DNA of 41,178 nucleotides from Gammaproteobacteria bacterium MedPE. GTDB lineage: Bacteria; Pseudomonadota; Gammaproteobacteria; Enterobacterales; Psychrobiaceae. Positions within the stretch are counted from its first letter, which is position 1. Every line of letters begins with the position of its first letter. The translations under genes were made by a program, and so were the position numbers. Location: positions 1 to 41,178 of the forward strand of contig MPDF01000014.1 of assembly GCA_001874365.1 (NCBI GenBank), in the 5' to 3' direction. Below, one piece after another: positions 25,375-35,327 of the stretch. The notes under the pieces are model-generated. The model was not told where the DNA came from. It made no database searches and worked only from the letters and a program-made list of their open reading frames with translations.

Positions 25375-25401
25375 TTTTATGATCTTTATTGTAAATTTCA
25401 A
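25374..25401 (-). promoter_or_regulatory. Promoter of the TetR gene
   Basis: On the minus strand, TTGAAA (25396-25401) and TAAAAT (25374-25379) are separated by 16 bp. Transcription would start about seven bases later, inside the double operator. Confidence 0.65.
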
Positions 25402-25473
25402 GTACATTTTATCAGTATCTGAGTTTGATAATACTAATTCTTTTAGGAGAGTAGCTGACTGAATGCACACTAA

Positions 25474-25511
25474 AGATGATTTTAAGCACACTTTTATGCT
25501 TAAAATCATCT
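25474..25511 (-). terminator. AT-rich hairpin after the diguanylate cyclase gene
   Basis: A perfect 15-bp inverted repeat (AGATGATTTTAAGCA and its complement) with an 8-base loop, 67 bp past the cyclase stop codon. It is AT-rich and its T tract is short (TTTAG), so it may be a weak terminator or a regulatory hairpin. Confidence 0.5.
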
Positions 25512-25577
25512 AAATAACGGCAAGATTGCATACCATGAGACAAGTGTTAATAAGAAATAGTACGTCAAAAATACCGT

Positions 25578-27212
25578 TTAAGTAGAGTAGCAGTTTTTAC
25601 CACGCTTTTTAGCTCGGTATAAAGCAGTATCGGCAAGCTTCAATAGACTATCACTAGATTCTTCTTTCTCCGCATTATATACGGTGATACCAATACTTAA
25701 GGTTACATAGTCAGCAACATCACTGCGCTGATGAGGTATGTGGTCTTTTTTGAGTTGCTCTAAAATGCTATCAGCTACAATTTCAGCACCACTGAGCGGC
25801 GTATTAGGCAACAAACAGACAAACTCTTCGCCACCATAACGAGCAACAAAATCTTCTGGTCGACGCATTACAGATTTTAAAGCACTAGCAATTTTTTGCA
25901 GACACTCATCACCCTCAATATGACCGTAGAAATCGTTATATTTTTTAAAATTATCAATATCCATCATAAGAATAGCTATTGGCCACTGCTGTCGCTGAGC
26001 GGACAATAATAAGTTTTTAATCGCCTTGTCTAACCCGCGACGATTGGCGACATTAGTAAGGCCATCAGTTAAAGAAGACTTTAATAACTCTTGTTTTTGA
26101 CGTTCAATGGTCTGTGCAAACTCTTCAAATGATTTGGCAATGGCGGTGATTTCATCCTTGCCTCCGACTTTTAAGTCAATACTTTCACCAGCCAATCGCG
26201 ACACCACTTTTTTATTCAATAAAACTAAACGTCTAATTAGGCGACGCTGAATATAAAAAACAATAATGATTATAACGACAAAGGTAACAATTGCAGCACT
26301 ACCTAAGGTCTTAGTTTGGGCGTCAACGGTCTCTGAAAAGTCCTTAATATCTTCAAGTACTGTTCCGTTATACTTAAACGATTCATATTCAGCTAATCTC
26401 GCATAATCAATCACTAAGTTTCGGACAAAATCAGCACGTCCATGCGTTCGGCCAAGCACACGTAATGATTGTATCTTCATTGCCATCGCGCCATCCGCAG
26501 CCACTAAACCTTCATAAAGATCACTTAATAGTAACTTCTGAGAATCTTCAAAGTTTAATGTCTCGACTGAACGATTATAGAATTTGGTGATGTTTCTTGA
26601 CATATTCTTAATTTTATTGAGGCGCTTAAACGATAACCCCTCTTCTGCCATTATAACTAAACGGCTAACCGTATGTGCAAAATCACTATGAGCCAGCTCT
26701 TCATCGTGAATCGCAATATCATGAATTCGATAAACAGCACGGCGCTGCTTAAGCAATAAATCACTAATAGTTAACTGCTCTTCAATTAACGCATTTAATG
26801 CATCTATTTCTTGGGCAATGACATCCAATTGCATTAATAAACGCTGCGCATTCCCAAGCTCGACAACCCGCGGTCTGATTGCAGAAATTTTTACTTTGAG
26901 ATCATCAAACGCAATTCGCCGTTGGCCTTGTGAATTGGCCATTGTAAGACTATCGGTAGCGTACGTTAACTCATTAACTTGACTGTACATCTTTGCATAG
27001 CTCATCACCTTGGGAAATGAGGTTGCCGTTGTATCATCTAGCAACTTTTCGAAGGCAGCTAATCGGTCGTACGCGATCAACGCTACAATGGAACTCAGCA
27101 CCAAGACAATTGAAAAAGATAGTGTAAATACGGTATTGAGCGATGAATGAACACGTCGATACTTTTGCTGACTGTCGCTTATTTTAAATGGCACAGGTTT
27201 ATTATCTTTCAT
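25578..27212 (-). CDS. Membrane-bound diguanylate cyclase (HAMP-GGDEF)
   Basis: A 544-residue inner-membrane protein that should make cyclic di-GMP from GTP. Membrane helix 1 at about residues 27-48, a helical periplasmic domain of about 255 residues, membrane helix 2 at about 304-321, HAMP at about 322-375, and GGDEF at about 380-544. The active site is GGEEF (460-464), with LTNVANRRGLD and MMDIDNFKKYND upstream. The product-inhibition site RxxD (Arg451-Asp454) lies five residues before GGEEF and is intact. The gene begins 11 bp inside the end of the degenerate 5'-nucleotidase gene, so the two products are made together and may form a sensor/output pair. Confidence 0.92.
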   Translation of the reverse strand: MKDNKPVPFKISDSQQKYRRVHSSLNTVFTLSFSIVLVLSSIVALIAYDRLAAFEKLLDDTTATSFPKVMSYAKMYSQVNELTYATDSLTMANSQGQRRIAFDDLKVKISAIRPRVVELGNAQRLLMQLDVIAQEIDALNALIEEQLTISDLLLKQRRAVYRIHDIAIHDEELAHSDFAHTVSRLVIMAEEGLSFKRLNKIKNMSRNITKFYNRSVETLNFEDSQKLLLSDLYEGLVAADGAMAMKIQSLRVLGRTHGRADFVRNLVIDYARLAEYESFKYNGTVLEDIKDFSETVDAQTKTLGSAAIVTFVVIIIIVFYIQRRLIRRLVLLNKKVVSRLAGESIDLKVGGKDEITAIAKSFEEFAQTIERQKQELLKSSLTDGLTNVANRRGLDKAIKNLLLSAQRQQWPIAILMMDIDNFKKYNDFYGHIEGDECLQKIASALKSVMRRPEDFVARYGGEEFVCLLPNTPLSGAEIVADSILEQLKKDHIPHQRSDVADYVTLSIGITVYNAEKEESSDSLLKLADTALYRAKKRGKNCYST

Positions 27213-28710
27213 TTATTTTTGCTTTTATATCAACTAAACGTCCATCTATTTGCGGAGATAACATTTTGTCACGGGTAATATTATCGGTAACAATATCAGA
27301 CACCAACCGAATAGCTAGATGCTTCGCATCGAGTTTTTTCAAATCTTTAAACATAGTATAACCATCACCACCAGACACTAGATAATCTGTCGTGGCAAGC
27401 CGATACATTTGAGTGAGTTGAATATCCTGACCATTAATTTTAATCGATTTAACACGCTGACCAACAGGCTCTCGACTATCAAAAGTAATGGTCATGCCAG
27501 ATATTTGAGCGAAACGCCCCTTATAAACATCAATTGCGCTGACAGCATTCTCCATCGCCTCAAATAAGGTTGCCCCACTAATTTCAATTAACGCAATCAT
27601 ACCGCGATATGGCAATTCATTAGCGATCGTTTCACGTGTTATAGGGCTTCCAGCTGCATAATTGAGATCGCCGCGAATTGAACCACTATTAATAATTGAG
27701 ATTTGCGCATCTGCAAACTCTCTCACACTGTCAGCGATATAATTACCAAAAGCATTTTCAGAACTACGCACTATTGTTCTTTTAGTTGTTATCGGTACCG
27801 TGAACTTTCCAATTTCTACCGCCAAAATCAATTTAAGTCGATCAACATGACCAGCGACTTGTTTTGCAACTGCTTTATCTTGCTCATACTTATCTATGTC
27901 TTTAATAACGTATGAAAAATCTTTCAAGTGAGAAGGTGACTTGTTATCTATCGTCAGTGATAAAACGGCAATACCATCGGGTGACTTAATGAACACATCG
28001 CGTTCATGGTATTTTCGAGAAGAATAATCAATATCTTCATAGCTTTCATCTTTGTGTAAGCTAACGTCAATAACATTATCATCAAGCAACTGATTAATCA
28101 CTGGATAGTAGCCCGTATATTGCAATACTAAGAGCTCTGCCCCTGCTTCACGCAGCTCTGCAGCCGCTTTTTTAATAGCACGTTGAGGATCAGTCAATGA
28201 CACTTGGCTAAAAGTATAATCTTCTAAGTCAACATTATCGATTATTGACATAAAACCAATGGTGACACCGTGTTGCTCGGTAATTGTACTATTAACAATA
28301 CCATCGAGTCCTTGATTTGTTTTAGCATCAATAACATTAGTCGCAACGATAGGAAATGTGGCGTCATAAGACCGCAAAGAAAGATTTTTAGCGTAAAAAC
28401 TAAACTCTCGTCTACTGACACCCATTGCATCGGGCTCAAGAGAATTCAGTAAATCTATAATGTGAGAACCTTTATCAAAGGACGAGAGAATACTAGGCCC
28501 TAGGCTACCACCGCCAAAGAAGAAAAAGGTTTTTTGATTAGCTCGGCGTTGCTGCTTAAGCATTGTTGCCAGCTTTGCATAACGCCCTTTATTACCATGA
28601 ATTTCAGGCATTTCACTAGCAAATACAATATTCACTTTTTGATGAGTAATTTCACTTCCTGACACCGGCATACACGCCAATATCATCAAAATCGACACAA
28701 TCAATCGCAA
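27202..28710 (-). CDS. UshA-like 5'-nucleotidase family protein with degenerate metal site
   Basis: A 502-residue exported protein (signal peptide about residues 1-19). The C-terminal 5'-nucleotidase domain (about 300-490) is well kept: NSGSIRGDL, NELPYRGMIALIEISGATLFEAMENA, GRFAQISGMTITFD and VSGGDGYTMF, the segments that bind nucleoside. The N-terminal metallophosphatase domain keeps the fold (HGNKGRYAKLATML) but not the metal ligands: the D-x-H motif is FASEMPEIHG, the GD motif is GGGSLGPS, the GNHEFD motif is SRREFSF, and the later histidine motifs read LQYTGYY and DVSLHKDES. It is therefore probably a non-catalytic, nucleotide-binding periplasmic protein. It precedes and overlaps the diguanylate cyclase gene. 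Confidence 0.85.
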   Translation of the reverse strand: MRLIVSILMILACMPVSGSEITHQKVNIVFASEMPEIHGNKGRYAKLATMLKQQRRANQKTFFFFGGGSLGPSILSSFDKGSHIIDLLNSLEPDAMGVSRREFSFYAKNLSLRSYDATFPIVATNVIDAKTNQGLDGIVNSTITEQHGVTIGFMSIIDNVDLEDYTFSQVSLTDPQRAIKKAAAELREAGAELLVLQYTGYYPVINQLLDDNVIDVSLHKDESYEDIDYSSRKYHERDVFIKSPDGIAVLSLTIDNKSPSHLKDFSYVIKDIDKYEQDKAVAKQVAGHVDRLKLILAVEIGKFTVPITTKRTIVRSSENAFGNYIADSVREFADAQISIINSGSIRGDLNYAAGSPITRETIANELPYRGMIALIEISGATLFEAMENAVSAIDVYKGRFAQISGMTITFDSREPVGQRVKSIKINGQDIQLTQMYRLATTDYLVSGGDGYTMFKDLKKLDAKHLAIRLVSDIVTDNITRDKMLSPQIDGRLVDIKAKINER

Positions 28711-28939
28711 AATAATTCCCTCAACAAACGTCCGTATTACTAATCTAGACTTTTTAGCTAGCTACTGCAATTGACAGTATACAAAAGATGTAAAATAACT
28801 GTAGATCGAACGCTTATTACTCAAAAAGTAACGAAAATGCTTAAAAACAGACAAATAAAGCATCGAAGCTCAGAATGTAAAATAGATAGCTTCAAACAAG
28901 ATAGGCAGGAAATCAGGATAACTAATACAGTCCATAAAA

Positions 28940-28971
28940 AAAGCCACATGATATTGCTATCACGTGGCTTT
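28940..28971 (-). terminator. Intrinsic terminator of the rpsF-rplI operon
   Basis: AAAGCCACATGATA / TATCACGTGGCTTT, a 14-bp stem with one mismatch and a 4-base loop. On the minus strand it is followed by a run of seven to eight T, 28 bp after the rplI stop codon. Confidence 0.9.
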
Positions 28972-28999
28972 CTATTTGTTACCTATGAAAGGCTACTGA

Positions 29000-29449
29000 T
29001 TACTCAGCAACGATTTCGATAGTAACTGTAACATCAACTTCTGTATGAAGGTGAATAGCGATTTCGAACTCACCAGTGTGGCGTAAAGCGCCTTCTGGAA
29101 GACGAACTTCACTTTTAACAATCTCTGCACCAGCAGCAGTAACTGCATCAGCGATATCGCGAGTACCGATAGAGCCGAATAGTTTACCTTCTTCGCCAGC
29201 TGAAGAAGTGATAACAACGTTGTTTAACGCGCTAACAGCTTCGCCACGAGCTTGAGCAGTTGCTAATTTAGCCGCTAGACCAGCTTCTAATTCAGCGCGA
29301 CGCTCTTCAAATTTTGCTACATTTTCTTTGCTAGCAAATACCGCTTTCTTTTGCGGAAGTAGGAAGTTACGTGCGAAACCAGATTTAACTGATACTTTAT
29401 CGCCTAACTCACCTAGCTTAGCAATTTTATCAAGTAGAATAACTTGCAT
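29000..29449 (-). CDS. rplI: Ribosomal protein L9
   Basis: A 149-residue large-subunit ribosomal protein. The N-terminal 23S rRNA-binding domain opens [36 protein letters not shown], the standard L9 signature; a long connecting helix (about 40-75, [23 protein letters not shown]) leads to the C-terminal domain ([15 protein letters not shown], ending in TVEIVAE). Length equals the E. coli protein. Last gene of the rpsF-priB-rpsR-rplI operon, 30 bp after rpsR. Confidence 0.98.
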   Translation of the reverse strand: MQVILLDKIAKLGELGDKVSVKSGFARNFLLPQKKAVFASKENVAKFEERRAELEAGLAAKLATAQARGEAVSALNNVVITSSAGEEGKLFGSIGTRDIADAVTAAGAEIVKSEVRLPEGALRHTGEFEIAIHLHTEVDVTVTIEIVAE

Positions 29450-29479
29450 TACCTTTCTCCTAAAATTTCAATAACCGGC

Positions 29480-30030
<551 letters not shown>

Positions 30031-30038
30031 GAGTCAAA

Positions 30039-30434
30039 TTACTCAGCAGCAGGTTGCTCAGCATTTGCTTCATCGCTAGCCGGAGCTTCACGACGTTTAG
30101 TCTCACGACGTTCTTCTTTTGCTTTAGCAATGTCAGAAGCTTCAGTGATAGCGCCTTTAGTACGAAGTACTAGGCTACGGATCACAGCATCGTTGTAACG
30201 GAAAGTGCTTTCTAGCTCATCCATTACTTCTTGACCAGCTTCAACATTCATAAGAACGTAGTGTGCTTTGTGTAGTTTGTCGATTGGGTATGCTAATTGA
30301 CGACGGCCCCAATCTTCTAGACGGTGAATTTCACCACCAGAATCTTTGATAGACGCAGTGTAACGCTCAATCATTGCAGGTACTTGTTCACTCTGATCAG
30401 GGTGAACCATAAATACGATTTCGTAATGACGCAT
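30039..30434 (-). CDS. rpsF: Ribosomal protein S6
   Basis: A 131-residue small-subunit ribosomal protein, first of its operon. Opens [25 protein letters not shown]; central [29 protein letters not shown] and [14 protein letters not shown] are diagnostic. The acidic, alanine-rich tail ([12 protein letters not shown]) may receive extra glutamates in vivo as in E. coli S6, which ends in a glutamate run. AAGGAA lies seven bases before the ATG. Its leader carries a probable S6:S18 binding structure and a strong promoter. Confidence 0.98.
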   Translation of the reverse strand: MRHYEIVFMVHPDQSEQVPAMIERYTASIKDSGGEIHRLEDWGRRQLAYPIDKLHKAHYVLMNVEAGQEVMDELESTFRYNDAVIRSLVLRTKGAITEASDIAKAKEERRETKRREAPASDEANAEQPAAE

Positions 30435-30457
30435 TTATATTTCCTTACGGTTTATTA

Positions 30458-30492
30458 GCCCGTACTTGGCTCGGCAAGACCAGTATGAGGGC
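30458..30492 (-). promoter_or_regulatory. Putative S6:S18-binding leader element of rpsF
   Basis: In the minus-strand leader, GCCC and GGGC close a structure whose inner stem is CTGG/CCAAG with a loop holding TTGCCGAG. The CCGA element in a loop and the position just before rpsF resemble the conserved S6:S18 operon leader motif known across bacteria. An alignment to that RNA model was not possible here. Confidence 0.5.
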
Positions 30493-30524
30493 AAGGAATT
30501 ATGGATAGCCGAATTTGGACGCGA

Positions 30525-30553
30525 ATTATAGATTAATTGACCAGCTAGGGCAA
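30525..30553 (-). promoter_or_regulatory. Promoter of the rpsF operon
   Basis: On the minus strand, TTGCCC (30548-30553) and a perfect TATAAT (30525-30530) are 17 bp apart, placing the transcript start near 30518 and giving a leader of about 85 bases. Confidence 0.75.
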
Positions 30554-30612
30554 TGCCTAAACAACAATATCTACCAATAACATTAAAGCTGTGATCTAAA
30601 CCGCTACAATCA

Positions 30613-31056
30613 CTAATTTAACCAGCCTGTTTTCATTGAAACACCAACGATAACAAACAAAATTGACACAATAGTAACGGGAATAATATGCCAAGCTAAT
30701 GCGCTAATATTATGCGGAGAAAGTGTTGGAATAATACGTAACCTAGCATCAATAGCTAATAGCGCAGTTAAAGCCAACAACCCAAGTTTTATACTAATAA
30801 TCTTCGCTATCGGGTCACTCCAATCAAACCACATCGCCACTTGAGGTACTAGAGTAAATGCCATATATAAACCAGTAGTCACTTGAATAATTAACGCTGG
30901 AATGCCAACTTTTTCATAACCTTGCTCAAAACTTCGCAAAGACTCTACATCTTTGGTCTTTAACGCACGAGGTAGAATCGTTGTCGCAAGGACAATATGA
31001 CCGCCTGTCCATACAGTTGCCGCGAGAATATGCAGTAATAATGCTATTGAATACAT
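30613..31056 (-). CDS. CopD-family membrane protein
   Basis: A 147-residue inner-membrane protein with four predicted helices (about 2-24, 47-70, 84-102, 120-143). The opening YSIALLLHILAATVWTGGHIVLA, with His8 and His20, is typical of the CopD/YebZ-like family that includes copper-resistance proteins and uncharacterised members. Real copper function is not shown. It lies between rlmB and rpsF as a separate transcription unit, downstream of the terminator at 31126. Confidence 0.8.
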   Translation of the reverse strand: MYSIALLLHILAATVWTGGHIVLATTILPRALKTKDVESLRSFEQGYEKVGIPALIIQVTTGLYMAFTLVPQVAMWFDWSDPIAKIISIKLGLLALTALLAIDARLRIIPTLSPHNISALAWHIIPVTIVSILFVIVGVSMKTGWLN

Positions 31057-31125
31057 GATTTAATCTTCACTTAGATGATGACTAAATACTAAAAGACGTT
31101 GTTTAATGCTGTATTGATCAAAAAC

Positions 31126-31153
31126 AAAAAAGGCCCGTTTTCACGAGCCTTTT
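31126..31153 (-). terminator. Intrinsic terminator after rlmB
   Basis: AAAAGGCTCG-TGAAAA-CGGGCCTTTTT read on the minus strand: a 10-bp stem with one G-T pair and a T tract, 18 bp after the rlmB stop codon. Confidence 0.9.
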
Positions 31154-31170
31154 CTACAAAAAGAAATGCA

Positions 31171-31911
31171 CTACAAACCGCGTTGGCGTACCACTTCAAA
31201 TAAACAAATGCCTGTCGTAACAGACACGTTTAAACTTGAAACGCTACCAGCCATCGGCAGTGATACTAAATGGTCACAGTGTTCACGTGTTAAGCGGCGC
31301 ATGCCACTACCTTCTGCGCCCATTACAATGGCAATAGGGCCCGTTAACTTAGTATCATATAACGGTTGACTTGCTTCACCTGCCGTACCGTAAATCCAAA
31401 TGCCGCGCTCTTGAATCTCACGCATCGTACGCGCCAAGTTAGTCACTTGGATCAAAGGCATCGTTTCAGCCGCGCCACAAGCAACTTTACGAACAACGGG
31501 TGTTAATGAAGCCGCGTTATCCTTAGGAACGATAACGGCATGGACACCAGCGGCATCAGCACTGCGAATACAAGCACCTAAATTATGAGGGTCAGTTACA
31601 CCATCAAGAATCAGTAAAAACGGTTGGTCTGTACCATTTAAAATCTCATCAAGATCAGCTTCAGTCTTCACTCTTGCAGCGCGAACATTTGCAATAATAC
31701 CTTGATGAGATTCTTCACCAGCACGATCTTCTAATTTGTTCTTTCCAACAAACGATACACTCACGCCATGGCGACGTGCTAAGCCAATCACCTTGTTCAT
31801 GCGTTCGTCATCACGACCTTTTAGCGCGAAAATTTCTAAAATACGCTCAGGCTCGTTGTTTAATACGGCTTCAATACTGTGAATGCCGAATAATAAATCG
31901 TGTTTACTCAT
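31171..31911 (-). CDS. rlmB: 23S rRNA (guanosine-2251-2'-O)-methyltransferase
   Basis: A 246-residue SpoU-class methyltransferase that uses S-adenosylmethionine to modify G2251 in the 23S P loop. N-terminal substrate-binding domain ([22 protein letters not shown]) to about residue 75, then the knotted catalytic domain with motif 1 [20 protein letters not shown], motif 2 [14 protein letters not shown] and motif 3 [18 protein letters not shown]. The start overlaps the rnr stop by one base (TAATG), the common rnr-rlmB arrangement. Confidence 0.97.
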   Translation of the reverse strand: MSKHDLLFGIHSIEAVLNNEPERILEIFALKGRDDERMNKVIGLARRHGVSVSFVGKNKLEDRAGEESHQGIIANVRAARVKTEADLDEILNGTDQPFLLILDGVTDPHNLGACIRSADAAGVHAVIVPKDNAASLTPVVRKVACGAAETMPLIQVTNLARTMREIQERGIWIYGTAGEASQPLYDTKLTGPIAIVMGAEGSGMRRLTREHCDHLVSLPMAGSVSSLNVSVTTGICLFEVVRQRGL

Positions 31912-34325
31912 TACTTCTGATTACTCTTGCTGCTTGGTTTCGTTGATGGCTTTTTACTACGGCTATTTTTACCAGCACGTGATTTTGAAGCACCACTTTT
32001 CTTGGTGTTTTTCGCCCCAGACTTTTTATCGTCTTTTTTGACTTCTTTCTTACCTGAACTGCGTTTATTCGGCTTTGATGACTTTTCATCACCACTGCGA
32101 CGAGAACTGCGGCGCTTCTTAGGTTCGAAAGAGTTAAGTGTTAAATCGATTTTCTTTTCGTCAAGGTTTACCGAAGCTACCTTAACGTCAATGCGATCCC
32201 CCATGTGGTACGTCACATTAGAATGTTCAGCGACTAACCGCGCGTTCACTTGATCAAAGTGGTAATAATCTTCTGGCAAGGCGCTAATGTGCAACAGTCC
32301 TTCAATGTTGATGTCGTCTAAACGAACAAAACAACCGAAACTAGTGACCGTTGCAATAGTTCCCGCAAAGCTATCGCCAACATGCTCAAGCATATATTCA
32401 CACTTGAGCCAATCGCTTACGTCACGTGTTGCATCATCGGCACGGCGTTCAGTCATCGAACAATGAACACCTAACTCAGACATATCAGACGCCTCATAAA
32501 CATGAGCACCAATTTTCTTGCCTTGCGCTTTCGCTAATTTCTTTTGCTTAACCAATAACGACTTAATTGTACGATGCAAAATCAAATCAGGGTAACGACG
32601 AATTGGCGACGTGAAATGACTGTAATTACTCAATGCCAAGCCAAAGTGGCCTTCGTTTTCCGGCGCATAAACCGCTTGTTTCATTGAACGTAACAGCATG
32701 ATTTGAATTAATTCACTGTCATCGCGAGTTTTAACCACTTCAAGCAATTGAGCATAATGCTTAGGCTGCGGTTTATCGCCACCAGCAAGCTCAAGACCTA
32801 ACTCGCCTAAAAATGCACGGAAGTTCATTAACTTCTCATCACCGGGTAAATCATGCACCCTAAACAGCGCGTTACCTTCGTGTTTTTCAACAAATTTAGC
32901 GGACGCAACATTCGCTAAAATCATGCACTCTTCAATCATCTTATGTGCATCATTTCGAACCAGCGGTACGATGTTTTCAATTTTACGTTTCTCGTTGAAA
33001 ACAAATTGCGTTTCACTGCTTTCAAAAGCAATAGCGCCACGTTCTAAGCGTCTTGCATTTAACGCAGTATATAGTTTGTGAAGCTCTTCAAGCTCAGGTA
33101 CACGCTCACTATATTCTTCACGCAATGTTTTATCACCATCTAAAATGGATGCTACTTTTGTGTAAGTAAAACGTGCATGTGAATTCATCACTGCGGGGTA
33201 GAATTTCGATCCCGATAAATTACCCGCGTCGCTAATGGTCATTTCACACACCATACACAGGCGATCAACGTGTGGATTGAGCGAACATAAGCCGTTAGAT
33301 AAAATCTCAGGTAACATTGGAATAACGTTGCCAGGGAAATACACTGAATTACCGCGAGCAATTGCTTCTTCATCTAAAGCGCTGCCTTTTGCAACGTAGC
33401 TACTTACATCAGCAATGGCAACCCACAAACGCCAACCGCCACTTTTCTTACGCTCACAATAAACAGCATCATCAAAATCACGCGCGTCTTCACCGTCAAT
33501 GGTCACTAACGGTAAATGGCGTAAATCTTCACGGCCTTGTTTTGCTTCTTCTGGCACGTCTTCAGACAAACCACTAATTTCATCAAGCACCGCTTGTGAG
33601 AATTCATGAGGTAAATCGTGATTGCGTAATGCCATCTCGATTTCCATACCAGGATCCATCTCATCACCCATAATTTGCGACACAATGCCCAACGGGCTTT
33701 GATGACGTGATGGACGTTTGGTGATGGTAACAATAACCACTTGGCCGTTACGTGCGCCATTCACTTGATCATTTGGAATGATAATATCTTGCGCGATACG
33801 CGCTTCATCAGGCACAACAAACGAAATATCACCATCGACAAAGAAGCGACCTACGTATTCCGTTTTACCAAACTCAACTACACGAACAATACGGGCATCG
33901 CGTTTACCGCGCCCAAACGTACTGTGCTGAGCTAATACAGTGTCACCGTGAAATACAGTGTGCATTTGTTTTTGGTCAACAAATAAGTCTTTGCCACCTT
34001 CATCAGGACGGAAAAAACCAAAGCCATCACGGTGACCAATAATTTTACCGCGCATTAAATCCATGCGTTCAGGTAGGCCATAACTGCCATTGCGGATATA
34101 AACCGCTTGACCATCACGCTCCATCGCGCGCAAACGGCGGCGTAAGCCTTCTAGTGGCTCTTCTTCGGTTATGTTGAAGGCTTGTGCAATCTGTTCACGC
34201 TTTAGTGGTGCATCAGAATTCTTAAGCAGTTCGAGGATTAATTCGCGGCTTGCGATAGGGTTTTCGTATTTTTGCTGTTCGCGCTCAAAATGAGGATCTT
34301 GATCCGCTGAGAAGTTTTTAGACAT
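31911..34325 (-). CDS. rnr: Ribonuclease R
   Basis: An 804-residue 3'-to-5' exoribonuclease that degrades structured RNA. Order: N-terminal helix-turn-helix (about 20-85), two cold-shock domains (about 90-245), the RNB catalytic domain (about 265-600) with the metal-binding [12 protein letters not shown] aspartates and [15 protein letters not shown], the S1 domain (about 645-730, [32 protein letters not shown]), and a basic tail of about 75 residues rich in Lys and Ser ([15 protein letters not shown] onward). A basic tail is usual for RNase R and helps bind RNA and ribosomes. It is followed by rlmB with overlapping codons. Confidence 0.97.
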   Translation of the reverse strand: MSKNFSADQDPHFEREQQKYENPIASRELILELLKNSDAPLKREQIAQAFNITEEEPLEGLRRRLRAMERDGQAVYIRNGSYGLPERMDLMRGKIIGHRDGFGFFRPDEGGKDLFVDQKQMHTVFHGDTVLAQHSTFGRGKRDARIVRVVEFGKTEYVGRFFVDGDISFVVPDEARIAQDIIIPNDQVNGARNGQVVIVTITKRPSRHQSPLGIVSQIMGDEMDPGMEIEMALRNHDLPHEFSQAVLDEISGLSEDVPEEAKQGREDLRHLPLVTIDGEDARDFDDAVYCERKKSGGWRLWVAIADVSSYVAKGSALDEEAIARGNSVYFPGNVIPMLPEILSNGLCSLNPHVDRLCMVCEMTISDAGNLSGSKFYPAVMNSHARFTYTKVASILDGDKTLREEYSERVPELEELHKLYTALNARRLERGAIAFESSETQFVFNEKRKIENIVPLVRNDAHKMIEECMILANVASAKFVEKHEGNALFRVHDLPGDEKLMNFRAFLGELGLELAGGDKPQPKHYAQLLEVVKTRDDSELIQIMLLRSMKQAVYAPENEGHFGLALSNYSHFTSPIRRYPDLILHRTIKSLLVKQKKLAKAQGKKIGAHVYEASDMSELGVHCSMTERRADDATRDVSDWLKCEYMLEHVGDSFAGTIATVTSFGCFVRLDDINIEGLLHISALPEDYYHFDQVNARLVAEHSNVTYHMGDRIDVKVASVNLDEKKIDLTLNSFEPKKRRSSRRSGDEKSSKPNKRSSGKKEVKKDDKKSGAKNTKKSGASKSRAGKNSRSKKPSTKPSSKSNQK

Positions 34326-34447
34326 TCATTTTCGTCATTGTTAAAAAATTGGCGGCAGTATAACAGATTTATAGTTCGCTGCCTAAAAATGAATCATTTA
34401 TCCTGAGATATTTTAAGTATTTGGAAACAATGCCACAATTTGCTGAC

Positions 34448-34627
34448 TTAACTAGCGATATTAAATAAGAAATAGATGAAAGCAGCGAATGATATAACGC
34501 TTAAAACAACCATAATAGTTAGTGTTTTGGACTGGCGCATCGAGTCAACTAATGCAAATTCTGTTTGCATTTCGATAAGCTCTTCAACGGGCGTGTAAGT
34601 CTTCTTGATAGGTGCTTTATGGTTCAT
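34448..34627 (-). CDS. Small single-pass membrane protein, 59 residues
   Basis: A short gene inside the 400-bp gap between rnr and the pilin-like gene. It reads MNHKAPIKKTYTPVEELIEM and continues to a stop at 34448; residues about 36-56 (LTIMVVLSVISFAAFIYFLF) make one membrane helix, preceded by a basic, charged N-terminus, suggesting N-in/C-out. AAGGA lies seven bases before the ATG at 34627. I recognise no family. Reading frame, ribosome site and hydropathy support it; conservation was not testable. The rest of this gap (34328-34447 and 34628-34728) shows nothing I can name. Confidence 0.65.
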   Translation of the reverse strand: MNHKAPIKKTYTPVEELIEMQTEFALVDSMRQSKTLTIMVVLSVISFAAFIYFLFNIAS

Positions 34628-34728
34628 CTTTATATCCTTAATGAGATGTAGTACTACTGTGGACAGTACAAAAATTCATTAAGTTCCTTGTAAATAGCAA
34701 TGAAGAGATAAAGCGTCTTTTTATACAC

Positions 34729-35262
34729 CTAACAGTCTTCGTCGATGTTAAAGGTTGGCGACTCACCTACAACTGTTGGCAATACATACTCAACGTAACA
34801 ACGGTTTATTTGGGTGATAACACCAATGTTGGTTACATCATTCAACCCTGTAGGTGAAATTCGTGAACGATGAGCTCCAATACCGCCTGCACCGCCTGGT
34901 TCAAACGTTGAGTCCCAATCATTGGCAAAGTCGACATCTAATATTAACGCTACGTCCGCTTCTGCCCGTGCAAAATTAGGATGATACGCAAAGTAACCAT
35001 AACGAATAGTAATCGGTGAGCCGTTATAATCTAAATCTTGATAACCCGATAAATTAACTAGGTTTTTAATTTGTGCTTTCGCATGAATAAGCTGCACGCT
35101 AGAACGAAAAGTCCCCGCTAATCCATTGAGTGTAGCAATACGCGCTTCCTTCGACACGTTAATAAACTTCGGCGCTGCAGTCACCGCCAGTATGCCCAAG
35201 ATAATGATAACTATCACTAACTCGATCAACGTGAATCCTTTCTGAAACTTCAATGTAGTCAT
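34729..35262 (-). CDS. Type IV pilin-like protein (MshA-like prepilin)
   Basis: A 177-residue prepilin. Short basic leader ending at the prepilin peptidase site KG/FTLIELVIVIIILGILA, with the conserved Glu5 of the mature form, then the hydrophobic helix and a globular domain with two C-terminal cysteines (RCYVEYV and the final DEDC) that could form the usual disulfide loop. APKFINVSKEARIATLNGLAG resembles MSHA-type pilins. No other pilus assembly gene is nearby, so it is either an orphan minor pilin or pseudopilin. Confidence 0.88.
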   Translation of the reverse strand: MTTLKFQKGFTLIELVIVIIILGILAVTAAPKFINVSKEARIATLNGLAGTFRSSVQLIHAKAQIKNLVNLSGYQDLDYNGSPITIRYGYFAYHPNFARAEADVALILDVDFANDWDSTFEPGGAGGIGAHRSRISPTGLNDVTNIGVITQINRCYVEYVLPTVVGESPTFNIDEDC

Positions 35263-35327
35263 AATGCTCTAACAGAATAATTTGCGCTTAAGTCAGTTAA
35301 CTTTAGCACAAAAATAAATAGACAACG

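Noticed and set aside
25313-25375. Start of the TetR gene at 25375
   Set aside because: The added residues are encoded by the operator repeat, and the predicted promoter starts its transcript downstream of that ATG.
25463-25513. A 16-codon frame (ATG to TAA) around the AT-rich hairpin, with AGGAGA upstream
   Set aside because: The ribosome-site spacing is about 12 bases and the frame is just the inverted repeat read through; more likely a hairpin than a gene.
28771-29022. Open frame of 83 codons on the plus strand between the pseudo-nucleotidase and rplI
   Set aside because: It runs through the rplI terminator hairpin and into the rplI coding end, is basic and low in family-like pattern, and has no ribosome site. 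Treated as chance.
31927-32253. Plus-strand open frame of 108 codons opposite the end of rnr
   Set aside because: It is the complement of the Lys/Ser-rich RNase R tail, giving a false hydrophobic protein.
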